From assembly GCA_014138725.1 (NCBI GenBank), contig JACJID010000004.1, positions 1,212,194 to 1,276,193 of the forward strand: 64,000 nucleotides of DNA, given 5' to 3'. The stretch is from Kutzneria viridogrisea. GTDB taxonomy: Bacteria > Actinomycetota > Actinomycetes > Mycobacteriales > Pseudonocardiaceae. Below, piece after piece: positions 1 through 7,713 of the stretch. The translations under genes were made by a program, and so were the position numbers. How positions within the stretch are numbered: position 1 is the stretch's first letter; every line of letters starts with the position of its first letter. A model generated the notes under the pieces. It was not told the origin of the DNA. It ran no database searches and saw only the letters and a list, made by a program, of their open reading frames with translations.

Positions 1-366
1 GACTCGCTGACCGGTGTCGAGCTGCGCAACAGGCTCAACGCCGCCACCGGGTGCACGATCAGCTCCACGGCGGTGTTCGACCACCCGACGCCCAAGGCGC
101 TGGCCGCGCACCTGCGCGAGGAACTGCTCGCCGGTGCCGTGCCGGAGCTGGACGTGTTGGGCGAACTGGACAAGCTAGAGCGCGCGCTGGCCAACTCCGC
201 CCCGGACGGGGAGCTGCGCGCCAAGATCGGCGGGCGGTTGCAGGCCCTGCTGTCCCAGTTCGGCGGCGGCAGCCCTGCCGTCACCGATGAGGACCTGGAC
301 CTGGAGCTGGCCAGCGACGAGGAGATGTTCGACCTGATCGAGAAGGAACTAGGAGGGCTGGACTGA
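1..366 (+). CDS. Type I modular polyketide synthase, C-terminal fragment (ACP + docking tail)
   Basis: Partial gene entering from the left edge; frame 1 is open from base 1 to the TGA at 364-366 (121 codons). The window opens on [12 protein letters not shown], the canonical ACP phosphopantetheine motif, so the Ser codon at bases 4-6 is the predicted 4'-phosphopantetheine site. The ACP third helix follows ([13 protein letters not shown]). The remaining ~80 residues hold a charged helix ([18 protein letters not shown]) and an acidic C-terminus ending [11 protein letters not shown]. This is the layout of class 1 C-terminal docking domains, which pass the chain to the N-terminal coiled coil of the next PKS subunit. 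With no thioesterase here, this is not the chain-releasing subunit, so the cluster must continue elsewhere. Family assignment is firm; the product cannot be deduced. Confidence 0.95.
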   Translation, partial: DSLTGVELRNRLNAATGCTISSTAVFDHPTPKALAAHLREELLAGAVPELDVLGELDKLERALANSAPDGELRAKIGGRLQALLSQFGGGSPAVTDEDLDLELASDEEMFDLIEKELGGLD

Positions 367-1686
367 GTTCAGCTCCTCCAGGGCCACGCCGGTGGTGCGT
401 GGCCCGAGCACTGCCACGTCCAGGGCCAGCAGCACCATCGCGCCAGCGATCAGCGCGAACAACAGGCCGCTGTCCTGGGCCAGCGGCAGCAGCACGAAGG
501 GCATCAACCCCGTTGCCAGCCTGGACAGCGAGTAGATGCCGCTGACCGCCGTGCCGCGCACCGCGGTCGGGAAGATCTCCGCCTGGTAGATGTGGAAGGC
601 GTTGGAGAACACGTTGCTGACCGCGGTGTAGCCGAAGCCCAGCAGCACGATCCAGGTGGTGCTCGTGGCGGAGCCGAAGGCGATTCCGAACGCCGCCATG
701 CCCAGTGCCGAGCCGATCACCAGGTGCTTGCGCTCGATCCGCTCCACGATCGGCACCGACAGGGCCGAGCCGATCGGGTAGCCCAGGAAGGTCACCGCGC
801 TGAACAGCAGGGACTGCACGACCGGATAGCCCTTGGCCACCAGCACCAGCGGCACCAGCGTGCCGAACCCGTAGTAGCCAACGGGTTGCAGCACCTGGAG
901 CACCACCATCATGATCGTGCGCCGCCGGTAGGGCGGGCGCAGCAGCACACCGAGACCGCCGTCCTGCCTGGTGTCCACTGTGGCCGGTTCGACTGGATCG
1001 GGCAGCGGGGTCCCGGCCTGCGCCTCGAAGCGCCGCACGATGGCCTCCGCCTCCTCGGTGCGGCCCACGGCCTCCAGCCACCTCGGCGACTCGGGCAGCC
1101 CCGCACGCAGCGCGAAGACCAGCACCGAACCCAGTGCTCCCAGCACGAACATCCAGCGCCAGCCCTCGATGCCCAGCGGCGCGATCGGCACCAGCCACTG
1201 CCCCAGGAAGCCCACCGCCGGGAAACCGAGGAAGCCGAAGGTGTAGGCCAGCGCGGTGTACCGCCCCCGGTCGCGCGCCGGGAGCAGGTCACCGAGATAG
1301 GTGTCCGCCAGTGCCGGTTCCGCCCCGATGCCGAACCCGGCGCACAGCCGGGCCAGCACCAGCACCACCGGGTCGAAGCTGAACGCGCCCACCAGCGAGA
1401 ACACCGAGTAGACCGCCGTGCTGAGCAGGAAGGCCCGCCTGCGGCCCAGCCGGTCCGCCATCCGCCCGAGGGTCAGCGCGCCCACGAACATGCCCAGGAA
1501 GGCCGAGGACAGCACCAGGGCCTGCGCCGGTTTGCCCAGGTGGAACTGCGCGCCGTGCACGCCCCCGAGCACACCGGCCAGGAATATCTCGTAGAAGTCG
1601 AAGAACAGCCCGCACCCGACCGCCACCGTCGCCAACCGGTGCCCACGGGTGATCGGCAGGCGATTCATCCGCGCCGCAACCGTCAC
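349..1686 (-). CDS. MFS transporter, sugar/aromatic-acid porter type
   Basis: 445 residues with 12 predicted hydrophobic segments. The cytoplasmic loop 2-3 signature [13 protein letters not shown] and the PESPRWL motif after helix 6 are typical of the sugar porter and aromatic-acid/H+ symporter branches of the MFS. The gene is convergent with the PKS gene: the two stop regions overlap by 18 bp and no terminator lies between them, so the transcripts are antisense to each other. Start is GTG at 1686; an in-frame ATG at 1668 is equally plausible because neither has a good Shine-Dalgarno sequence. It may export or import a compound linked to the PKS cluster, but that rests on position only. Confidence 0.88.
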   Translation of the reverse strand: MTVAARMNRLPITRGHRLATVAVGCGLFFDFYEIFLAGVLGGVHGAQFHLGKPAQALVLSSAFLGMFVGALTLGRMADRLGRRRAFLLSTAVYSVFSLVGAFSFDPVVLVLARLCAGFGIGAEPALADTYLGDLLPARDRGRYTALAYTFGFLGFPAVGFLGQWLVPIAPLGIEGWRWMFVLGALGSVLVFALRAGLPESPRWLEAVGRTEEAEAIVRRFEAQAGTPLPDPVEPATVDTRQDGGLGVLLRPPYRRRTIMMVVLQVLQPVGYYGFGTLVPLVLVAKGYPVVQSLLFSAVTFLGYPIGSALSVPIVERIERKHLVIGSALGMAAFGIAFGSATSTTWIVLLGFGYTAVSNVFSNAFHIYQAEIFPTAVRGTAVSGIYSLSRLATGLMPFVLLPLAQDSGLLFALIAGAMVLLALDVAVLGPRTTGVALEELNSVQPS

Positions 1687-1695
1687 GGGCTGAGA

Positions 1696-2298
1696 CTACG
1701 GGTGCTGGCCGCTGTTCTCGCGGCGGCACTCGCCGCCGAGGCCCACCCCGCGCAGCACCGCGTTCGCCACCTCCCGTGGGAACTCCGGCCCCAGTTCCCG
1801 GTGCCCGAACAGCGCCCGGAACACGATCGGCGCCGCGAACAGGTCCAGGACGAGGTCCACGTCGAGGCCGGGACGCAACTCTGCGCGCCGCCAGCCCTGC
1901 TCCAGGGTCACGATGCACGCCGCCCGCCGTGGTTCCCACACCACGTCGAGGAAGCTCTTGCGCAGTTCCGGGTCATCGGCGAGGTCGGCCACGAGTGCCG
2001 GGAGCACGCGGGCGAACGCCGGGTCGGCCATGCCGTCCTGGAGCGCTCGGATGTGCTCGACGAGGTCGCAGTGCGTGCAGCCGGTGTCGACCTCGACGAC
2101 CCCGATCCGGTCGTTGGCCATGGCTTCGATGACCAGGTGCCGCTGGCTCCGCCACCGGCGGCGGATCGCGGGCTTGGTGGTGCCCGCCCGCTGGGCGATG
2201 GCCTCCATGGTCAGCGCCGAGTAGCCCACTTCCCGCAGGAGTTCGGTCACGGCGGACAGCACGGCCTGGTCGATCCGCTCGTCCCGTGGGCGGGCCAC
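1696..2298 (-). CDS. TetR/AcrR family transcriptional regulator
   Basis: 200 residues. The N-terminal helix-turn-helix is visible as LTMEAIAQRAGTTKPAIRRRW followed by the RHLVIEAM linker typical of TetR proteins. The C-terminal ligand domain resembles the TetR_C_11-like group. GTG at 2298 is chosen over longer upstream readings because an AAGGGAGG Shine-Dalgarno sits 6-8 bases upstream and the homology begins just after it (ARPRDERIDQAVLSAV). It lies 40 bp downstream of the quinone oxidoreductase gene on the same strand, so the two are probably co-transcribed, and it is the natural candidate for the repressor binding the palindrome at 3292-3333 (inference). Confidence 0.9.
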   Translation of the reverse strand: MARPRDERIDQAVLSAVTELLREVGYSALTMEAIAQRAGTTKPAIRRRWRSQRHLVIEAMANDRIGVVEVDTGCTHCDLVEHIRALQDGMADPAFARVLPALVADLADDPELRKSFLDVVWEPRRAACIVTLEQGWRRAELRPGLDVDLVLDLFAAPIVFRALFGHRELGPEFPREVANAVLRGVGLGGECRRENSGQHP

Positions 2299-2338
2299 CG
2301 CTGTCCTCCCTTGAATCGCACCGAAGAGTGCGAGCAGC

Positions 2339-3286
2339 CTACCGGGGGTGCAGGACGACCTTGCCGAACGGCTTTCCCTCCGCGACGCGCTCGAGCGCGG
2401 CACCGGCCTCGGCGAGCGGCAGGCTCTGGTCGACCACGGACACGAGCCTGCCCTCCGCCAGCAACCCCATGATCCGCTCCCAGGACTGGCGGCGTTCCCG
2501 CGCACTGACCGCGGTCAGGCTGAAGGCGAACAGCGTCGGTGACTTGTGGAAGTCCTCCAACAGCGACAGCAGGGCCTGCGGGTCGGGAATGCCCGCGGCG
2601 CCGCCGCACAGGACGTAGCGCCCGTTGGGCCGCAGCAGCCGGAGGTGCTTGCCCAGCGCCGGACCGGCGATCGGGTCCACCACGAGGTCGTACGTCTCGC
2701 CCTCCGGCGAACCGGTGCGGTTGCGGTCGACGACGTGCGCGGCGCCCAGCGCGCGCAAGCGCTCGCCGCGAGCCTCGGAGGAGGTCATGACGGTGACCTC
2801 GGCTCCGTGGGCGCGGGCGATCTGGGTGGCGAGCACACCGATCCCGCCACCGGCACCGAGGACGAGCACGCGGTCTCCGGCGCGCACCCCCGCGCGGTGC
2901 AGCCCGAGCTCCGCCACGATCGCGTTCAGGCCCAGCCCGACCACCTCGGCCGCGTCGAGCTCGTCCGGGGCCGGGAAGACCGCGTCCGCCTCGGCGAGGA
3001 CCTGCTCGGCGAAACCCCCGAAGTCCGGCATCACGGCCAGCACCCGATTCCCGACCAGCCCCGTGGGTGTGCCCGGCCCGACCGCGGCCACCCGGCCGAC
3101 GACCTCCGCGCCCGGTACCGCGCCCGCGTCGAGGGTGGTGCGGTACTGGCCCCGCTGGGCCATGACGTCCAGGTAGCCCACACCGACGGCGTCGACCTCG
3201 ATGCGCACCTGACCAGCCGCGGGAACCGGTTCCGGCGCGTCCACAACGGCCAGTTCCTCGGGCGAGCTGACGACCATCGTCCGCAT
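2339..3286 (-). CDS. Zinc-type MDR family NADPH:quinone oxidoreductase
   Basis: 315 residues of the medium-chain dehydrogenase/reductase superfamily. Visible are the GroES-like N-terminal domain (DAVGVGYLDVMAQRGQYRTT), the VGNRVLAV segment, and the Rossmann motif LGAGGGIGVLATQIARAHGAEV near residues 147-168. Catalytic zinc Cys/His ligands are absent, as in the NADPH-dependent quinone reductase (QOR) branch, which reduces quinones or enones. ATG 3286 has GGGAGG 5 bases upstream; that Shine-Dalgarno lies inside the right arm of the inverted repeat 3292-3333. Expected to be co-transcribed with the TetR gene downstream. The substrate is unknown. Confidence 0.9.
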   Translation of the reverse strand: MRTMVVSSPEELAVVDAPEPVPAAGQVRIEVDAVGVGYLDVMAQRGQYRTTLDAGAVPGAEVVGRVAAVGPGTPTGLVGNRVLAVMPDFGGFAEQVLAEADAVFPAPDELDAAEVVGLGLNAIVAELGLHRAGVRAGDRVLVLGAGGGIGVLATQIARAHGAEVTVMTSSEARGERLRALGAAHVVDRNRTGSPEGETYDLVVDPIAGPALGKHLRLLRPNGRYVLCGGAAGIPDPQALLSLLEDFHKSPTLFAFSLTAVSARERRQSWERIMGLLAEGRLVSVVDQSLPLAEAGAALERVAEGKPFGKVVLHPR

Positions 3287-3291
3287 GACAA

Positions 3292-3333
3292 CCTCCCATA
3301 TCGTTCCAATCCGGAACGGAACGATATGGGAGG
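3292..3333. promoter_or_regulatory. 16-bp inverted repeat overlapping the RBS of the MDR gene (operator candidate)
   Basis: Perfect inverted repeat with 16-bp arms (3292-3307 and 3318-3333; arm reads CCTCCCATATCGTTCC) and a 10-bp spacer. A second repeat, GTTCC-N5-GGAAC, is nested at 3303-3317. On the minus strand the GGGAGG Shine-Dalgarno of the oxidoreductase is part of the arm. The element could act as a TetR operator in DNA or, if transcribed, as an RNA hairpin hiding the ribosome site. Long dyads like this are typical TetR targets. Confidence 0.7.
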
Positions 3334-3362
3334 CGCCACGGTCCGTCAACTCGACGGGGTGA

Positions 3363-4136
3363 TCATCGGTAGCGCGAAGCCAGTTCGGGGCTCTGGGCGC
3401 CGAACGCCGCCAGATCGGCTTGGAACACCGCGTCGAGCAGGCTGGCGTCCTCGACACCTGGGGCGCAGACGACCTCGCCCAGTTCCAGGCCGCGCAGACC
3501 GGCGGTGACCACGTCGTCAGCGGACATACGGGGCACCGCGCTCAGGTCGAGGCCCTGGCGCTCGTGGAACTCGGTGGCGACCACGCCGGGGCACAGCACC
3601 TGGACCTTGATCCCGGTACCGGCCAACTCCGCGTGCAGGGCCTGGGACATCGCGACGAGGTGGGCCAGGGTCCCGGCGTAGACCGCCCGCCGGGGCATCA
3701 GCGTGTGCGGGGCGGGGCCGCTGAAGGCGATCATCCCGGCCACGTTGACGATCGAGCCCTCGCCGCGGGCGAGCATGCCCGGCACGGCGGCGCGGGTCAG
3801 CATGGTGGGGGCGAGGACCTTCACCGTGACCAGCTCGCGCGCCTTGTCGGCGGGCAACTCGGAGAGCGGCATGTAGTGCGACACCCCGGCGTTGTTGACG
3901 AGCAGGGTCAGCGGCCGGGTGGCGCAGACCTCGGCGACCGCGTCCACGCCCTCGGCGGTGGACAGGTCCGCGGTCAGGGGCTGGACCTCGACCTGGGGCA
4001 GCGAGGCGGCGAGCGCGTCGAGCCGGTCCTTGCGGCGGCCGACGGCAACCAGGTCGTAGCCCTGGGCGGCGAGGCGGCGGGCGAAGGCCATGCCGATGCC
4101 GGAGGAGGCCCCGGTGACGAGTGCGAGCTTGGTCAT
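3363..4136 (-). CDS. SDR family protein with altered catalytic residues
   Basis: 257 residues of the short-chain dehydrogenase/reductase fold. The cofactor motif TGASSGIGMAFA (residues 8-19), the R-R-K following strand 2 (NADP preference) and the NNAG motif are intact. The active site is not: the classical YxxxK reads Y153-A-G-T-L157, so the Lys is Leu, and the conserved active-site Ser region reads NVAGMIAFSG instead of NxSS. Either the protein uses another mechanism or it is a binding/regulatory relative. It is divergently transcribed from an MmyB-type XRE regulator, an arrangement I recall as common for that regulator family, with a 13-bp inverted repeat between them. Confidence 0.88.
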   Translation of the reverse strand: MTKLALVTGASSGIGMAFARRLAAQGYDLVAVGRRKDRLDALAASLPQVEVQPLTADLSTAEGVDAVAEVCATRPLTLLVNNAGVSHYMPLSELPADKARELVTVKVLAPTMLTRAAVPGMLARGEGSIVNVAGMIAFSGPAPHTLMPRRAVYAGTLAHLVAMSQALHAELAGTGIKVQVLCPGVVATEFHERQGLDLSAVPRMSADDVVTAGLRGLELGEVVCAPGVEDASLLDAVFQADLAAFGAQSPELASRYR

Positions 4137-4233
4137 CGTCGGTTTTCCCTTCAGAGCGAGGGGTTGAGCTGGCGGACATGGCGGCGCTGTCCTGCCACGA
4201 GCCTTGTCGAGTCCGATGTGGACAACAAGTCGA

Positions 4234-4270
4234 CGGATCTTCCTGGGACTGGCGGTACCAGGAAGATCCG
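4234..4270. promoter_or_regulatory. 13-bp inverted repeat between SDR and XRE genes (operator candidate)
   Basis: Perfect dyad CGGATCTTCCTGG (4234-4246) and its complement (4258-4270) with an 11-bp spacer. It lies in the 158-bp divergent intergenic region, ending 25 bp before the XRE start codon. Position and symmetry suggest that the XRE protein binds here to control itself and the SDR gene. Inference from architecture only. Confidence 0.65.
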
Positions 4271-4294
4271 TGCGCCCCGGTGCACACTGGGGGC

Positions 4295-5134
4295 ATGGCC
4301 AAGGCGGAGTTCGGTGCGGCGGTGCGCCGCTGGCGCGACCGGGTTTCGCCCGAGGCGGCCGGGCTGGCCGTCGGCGGGCAGCGGCGTGCGGCGGGGCTGC
4401 GCCGCGAGGAGCTGGCGCTGCTGGCCGGGATCTCGGCCGACTACGTGACCCGCCTGGAGCAGGGGCGCGCGACCAGTCCTTCGGCGCAGGTCGTGGCGGG
4501 GCTGGCCAGGGCGCTGCGGCTGTCGGGCGCCGAGCGGGCGCACCTGTTCGAGCTGGCAGGTCTCGTGGCGCCGGGCCCGGAGGTGGTGCCCACGCACATC
4601 ACGCCGAGCGTGCACCGGCTGCTGGACCGGCTGACCGGGACGCCCGTGGCCGTCTACGACGCGACCTGGACCCTGCTGCTCGCCAACCCGCAGTACGCGG
4701 CGCTGATGGGCGATCCGTCGGGGTGGCGGGGCTTCGAGCGCAACGGGGTGTGGCGCAGCTTCCTCGGCCCGGGGAGCAGGGTGCGCCTCACCCCGGAGTC
4801 ACGGCGCGCGTTGCAGGCGGGGCAGGTCGCCGACCTGCGCGCGGCCGCGGCCAGGTACCCGGCGGACCCAGGACTGCGAGGGCTGGTGGCGCAGCTGCGC
4901 GAGAACAGCCCGCTGTTCGCCGAGCTGTGGGACTCCGGGGAGGTCAGCCGGCACGTGGCGGCGCGCAAGACCATCGACCACCCGGAGGTCGGCGCGCTGA
5001 CCCTGGACTGCGACATCCTCACCGTGGCGAACAGCGACCTGCGCATCATGGTCTACACGGCCGAGCCGGGTACCGAGGACGCCGAACGCCTCGCGCTGGT
5101 CTCGGTGATCGGCATCCAGTCGCTCACCGGGTAG
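4295..5134 (+). CDS. XRE-family regulator, MmyB-like (HTH + PAS-like ligand domain)
   Basis: 279 residues. An N-terminal XRE helix-turn-helix (RREELALLAGISADYVTRLEQGRATSPSAQVVAGLARALRL, approximate residues 36-75) is followed by a domain beginning near residue 105 (VAVYDATWTLLLANPQYAALMGDP) that matches the MmyB-like ligand-binding domain, a PAS-related fold reported to hold fatty-acid-like ligands. ATG 4295 is the first in-frame start that precedes the homology; the upstream dyad 4234-4270 argues that longer versions are wrong. Divergent from the SDR gene at 3363-4136. Confidence 0.92.
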   Translation: MAKAEFGAAVRRWRDRVSPEAAGLAVGGQRRAAGLRREELALLAGISADYVTRLEQGRATSPSAQVVAGLARALRLSGAERAHLFELAGLVAPGPEVVPTHITPSVHRLLDRLTGTPVAVYDATWTLLLANPQYAALMGDPSGWRGFERNGVWRSFLGPGSRVRLTPESRRALQAGQVADLRAAAARYPADPGLRGLVAQLRENSPLFAELWDSGEVSRHVAARKTIDHPEVGALTLDCDILTVANSDLRIMVYTAEPGTEDAERLALVSVIGIQSLTG

Positions 5135-5244
5135 CGGGTGGATTGCCGACACCCGCGGCCCGCGCCGCAACCGTTGCGCTCGTGAGACTGCGGTCTCAAC
5201 TCTGTCCGTTTCCAGGCGATGCGGGCCGACACCCCACCGAGTGG

Positions 5245-5264
5245 CCAGGGGACTTGGTCCCTGA
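5245..5264. promoter_or_regulatory. DevR/DosR-like box upstream of phoU-like gene
   Basis: CCAGGGGACTTGGTCCCTGA, an imperfect palindrome whose core GGGACTTGGTCCC (5249-5261) resembles the mycobacterial DosR consensus GGGACT-WW-AGTCCC. It lies about 130 bp before the PhoU-like start. Related sequences precede the neighbouring Usp and CBS genes, which are classic DosR-type regulon families. Motif match by eye. Confidence 0.5.
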
Positions 5265-5393
5265 CAGTGAGGTGCGCTCGTCACTGCCGGGTGCGGCGCA
5301 CACCGGGCACCGTGGGCCGTGAGCGGCAAGTCGGGGCCGCCGTCCACGCCGCGTCGGCCTGGGCCGCGACTGACGACGAGCACAGGAGGCCCC

Positions 5394-6017
5394 ATGCGTG
5401 ACCCCATGTGTGACACCGTGCACCAGGAGCTGATCGGGATGTTGCAACTGGTCGAGGCCGCGATGGGCCGGGCGACCACCGCTCTGCTGGCTCCGGACCC
5501 GGAACTGGCCGAGCAGGTGATCACCGACGACGCGGTGGTGGACGCGCTGCGACAGGAGATCGACGAGCGGGTGCTGGCGGCGCTGGCCACCCAGCACCCG
5601 GTGGCCGCCGACCTGAGAAACCTGGTCGCGACGCTGCGGATGTGCGTGGAACTGGAACGCATGGGCGACCTCGCCAGGCACGTGGCCGAGACGGCGCTGC
5701 GGGGCGGGGACCTGCCCGTGGTCCCACCGGGGTTGCAGGGCATAGTGCGGCAGATGAGCGCGGTGGCCCAGCACCTGGTCAGCGAGGTGCGCGACTGCGT
5801 GGGCTACCCCGGTGGGCACAGCGAGCGGCTGCTCGACCACGACGACGACGAGATGGACCACCTGCGGCTGGAGCTGGACACCGCACTGCTGCGCGCCAAC
5901 CCCGGCACACGATCGATCATGGACGTCTCACTGGTCGGCAGGTACTACGAGCGGTACGCCGACCACGCGGTGGCCGTGGCCAGACAGGTCGACTTCCTCG
6001 CCGGGGTCACCCGGTGA
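5394..6017 (+). CDS. PhoU-like phosphate signalling protein
   Basis: 207 residues, all helical, with the PhoU two-repeat pattern. The first repeat carries ADLRNLVATLRMCVELERMGDLARHVAE (near residues 77-104); the second carries RSIMDVSLVGRYYERYADHAVAVARQVDFL at the C-terminus. The E-x2-R-x-x-D and R-Y-x-R-x-x-D-H patterns are the metal-binding faces of PhoU. PhoU proteins restrain PhoR/Pst signalling and have been linked to persistence. ATG 5394 has AGGAGG 5 bases upstream. No pst genes are nearby; the neighbours are stress and dormancy genes, so a role in dormancy rather than phosphate uptake is possible. It overlaps the convergent HPF-like gene by 11 bp. Confidence 0.9.
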   Translation: MRDPMCDTVHQELIGMLQLVEAAMGRATTALLAPDPELAEQVITDDAVVDALRQEIDERVLAALATQHPVAADLRNLVATLRMCVELERMGDLARHVAETALRGGDLPVVPPGLQGIVRQMSAVAQHLVSEVRDCVGYPGGHSERLLDHDDDEMDHLRLELDTALLRANPGTRSIMDVSLVGRYYERYADHAVAVARQVDFLAGVTR

Positions 6018-6417
6018 GGTGCCGGGAGCGGCCCCGCTCGGGCGTCCCCGTGGCCTGCGTGGGCAGTTCAGGTGCCGTCCTGCTCGCCCTGCGCCTGCGC
6101 TGACGGGTGAGGGCGACGAGTTGCCCGCGCAGCGCGGTCCGCACCCGCTCGGTCGCGTCGCCCACCGAGGCGCCCGCGGCGAAGGCCAGCAGTTGCGTGC
6201 CGCCCACTTGCAGCACCGCGTGCGCGACGATCGCACCCTTGGCCCGAGCCCGCCCGGTCGGCACGGAGAACCAGACCGTGGCCCAGATGATCGGGTGTTG
6301 TGTGTAGCGGGCGAGCCCACCGATCCGCTCGCGCACTTGCGCTGCCACCTCATCCGGGGCCAAGTCGTGCAGTTCCACCCCGATCTCGGGGACCTGCTTC
6401 GCCCTGTCCGCTCGCAT
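6007..6417 (-). CDS. HPF/RaiA-like ribosome-associated protein
   Basis: 136 residues. The core (VELHDLAPDEVAAQVRERIGGLARYT, then a strand-rich segment with ATVWFSVP and AHAVLQVGGTQLLAFAAG, then ASVGDATERVRTALRGQL) follows the beta-alpha-beta-beta-beta-alpha order of the S30AE hibernation-factor fold. It lacks the long C-terminal dimerisation domain of long HPF; the tail is basic and low-complexity. Mycobacterial DosR-regulon proteins of this type (Rv0079-like) are a reasonable comparison. ATG 6417 is preferred over GTG 6423 because AGGAG lies 5 bases before the ATG. Divergent from the Usp gene, with two GGGTCTTTCG boxes between. Confidence 0.65.
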   Translation of the reverse strand: MRADRAKQVPEIGVELHDLAPDEVAAQVRERIGGLARYTQHPIIWATVWFSVPTGRARAKGAIVAHAVLQVGGTQLLAFAAGASVGDATERVRTALRGQLVALTRQRRRRASRTAPELPTQATGTPERGRSRHLTG

Positions 6418-6516
6418 GCTCACTCCTGTCGTCGAAGTGGTGGTGAGCCCGGTTCCGCCCCGCCATCCTCACCGCGTGCCCCAGCGGCCCCCCAGGGTCG
6501 GCGGGTTCCACGCGAC

Positions 6517-6533
6517 AGGGTCTTTCGCCCCTG
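6517..6533. promoter_or_regulatory. DevR/DosR-like box B between HPF-like and usp genes
   Basis: AGGGTCTTTCGCCCCTG, a degenerate dyad with half-sites GGG-N-CTTT and CCCCT. Its core GGGTCTTTCG recurs about 56 bp downstream at 6574-6583. Both lie in the 242-bp divergent intergenic region. Confidence 0.4.
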
Positions 6534-6572
6534 CCCGGCGGGCGCGAGGCGGGCCGCAGGACTCGGCCGCGG

Positions 6573-6590
6573 CGGGTCTTTCGACTCTGC
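6573..6590. promoter_or_regulatory. DevR/DosR-like box C between HPF-like and usp genes
   Basis: CGGGTCTTTCGACTCTGC. Same GGGTCTTTCG core as box B, 70 bp before the Usp ATG. Paired boxes upstream of Usp genes are usual for DosR-type regulators. Confidence 0.4.
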
Positions 6591-6659
6591 CTGACCAATC
6601 CCGCCAGCTGTGGCATGGAGGAACGCGCACGACGGCGGAGCCGAGCGAACGGGGACCCC

Positions 6660-7496
6660 ATGATCAGCAAACCGATCGTCGTCGGCCACGACGGCTCCGA
6701 GTCGGCCGCACGGGCGACCGGGTGGGCGGCGAGGGAGGCCACCCGCAGGGGGACCGACCTGGTGGTCGTGCGGGCCTGTCCGCCGCCGCAGGCGGACGTG
6801 CCGCACCTGGTGCCGCTGCCCAAGTCCTTCGACCAGGCGCTGGTGGCCCAGTGCCGGGCCGAGCTGAAGGCCGCGGGCGAGGCGGTGACCGGCGTCGAGG
6901 TGACCACCGTGTTCACCCGCCTGACGCCGGTGCGCACCCTGGTGGAGCAGTCGGCCACCGCCCAGCTCCTCGTGCTGGGATCACGGGGCACCGGCGGCGT
7001 CACCGGCATGGTCGTCGGCTCGACGGCGATGGCGTTGGCGGCACACGGCAGGTGCCCGGTCGCCGTGGTGCGCTCCGGCACACCGACCGACGGGCCGGTG
7101 GTGCTCGGCGTGCACGAGTCGACCAGCGAGGAGGCGATCGAGTTCGCCTTCGACGCGGCGCGCAGCAGGGACGTGCCGCTGCTGGCCGTGCACACCTGGC
7201 GGAACAGGGTCGTGGTGATCGGGACCGACACCGACGCGATGGTGGCGGCGGGGCGCGAACTGCTCGGCAGACGGCTGAACGGCTGGCAGGACAAGTACCC
7301 GCAGGTGGCCGTCCAGCGGTTGCTCGTCAACGATCGGCCGGGCCACGCGCTGGTCGAGCAGTCCAAGCACGCCCGGCTCCTCGTGGTCGGCTCGCGCGGG
7401 CGGAACACCCTGACCGGGGCGCTGCTCGGGTCCACCTGCCACGCCCTGGTGCACCACGCCGAATGCCCGGTGGTCATCGCCAGGAACTTCGGGTGA
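6660..7496 (+). CDS. Tandem universal stress protein (two Usp domains)
   Basis: 278 residues: Usp domain 1 (about 4-140) and Usp domain 2 (about 147-277). Each carries the ATP-binding signature G-x2-G-x9-G-S: GSRGTGGVTGMVVGSTA in the first and GSRGRNTLTGALLGSTCHALV in the second, ending in CPVVIAR. N-terminal IVVGHDGSESA is the first P-loop-like element. Actinobacterial double-Usp proteins of this type (Rv2623-like) bind ATP and slow growth under hypoxia. ATG 6660 is used because the domain starts six residues later and a GGGGA precedes it. A small hairpin at 7503-7523 follows the stop. Confidence 0.93.
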   Translation: MISKPIVVGHDGSESAARATGWAAREATRRGTDLVVVRACPPPQADVPHLVPLPKSFDQALVAQCRAELKAAGEAVTGVEVTTVFTRLTPVRTLVEQSATAQLLVLGSRGTGGVTGMVVGSTAMALAAHGRCPVAVVRSGTPTDGPVVLGVHESTSEEAIEFAFDAARSRDVPLLAVHTWRNRVVVIGTDTDAMVAAGRELLGRRLNGWQDKYPQVAVQRLLVNDRPGHALVEQSKHARLLVVGSRGRNTLTGALLGSTCHALVHHAECPVVIARNFG

Positions 7497-7502
7497 CAGT
7501 CG

Positions 7503-7523
7503 CTTGTGGACTGTCCAAACAAG
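7503..7523 (+). terminator. Short hairpin after the usp gene
   Basis: CTTGT (7503-7507) pairs with ACAAG (7519-7523), with an inner GGAC-T-GTCC stem. It begins 7 bp after the Usp stop codon. No U-tract, so a weak terminator at best. Confidence 0.35.
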
Positions 7524-7602
7524 TCTTCAGACCGCAGTAGCAGTACACGCCTTGGCGCGCGGCACGCGGTGGGCGCGATCGGGAGCGGAGAACGGCCCAG
7601 TG

Positions 7603-7619
7603 CCAAGGGACTTTGTGCC
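7603..7619. promoter_or_regulatory. DevR/DosR-like box D upstream of the CBS gene
   Basis: CCAAGGGACTTTGTGCC; the left half AAGGGACTTT is a close match to the DosR half-site. It lies about 95 bp before the GTG start of the CBS-domain gene. Confidence 0.45.
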
Positions 7620-7713
7620 GTGTCGGCGGACCGGGTCCACCACCCATCGTGGAGCCGAGGAGGACACCGCGGAGGGCGGCCGTCCCACCCCGCAGAACAC
7701 GAGGAGTCGTCCA

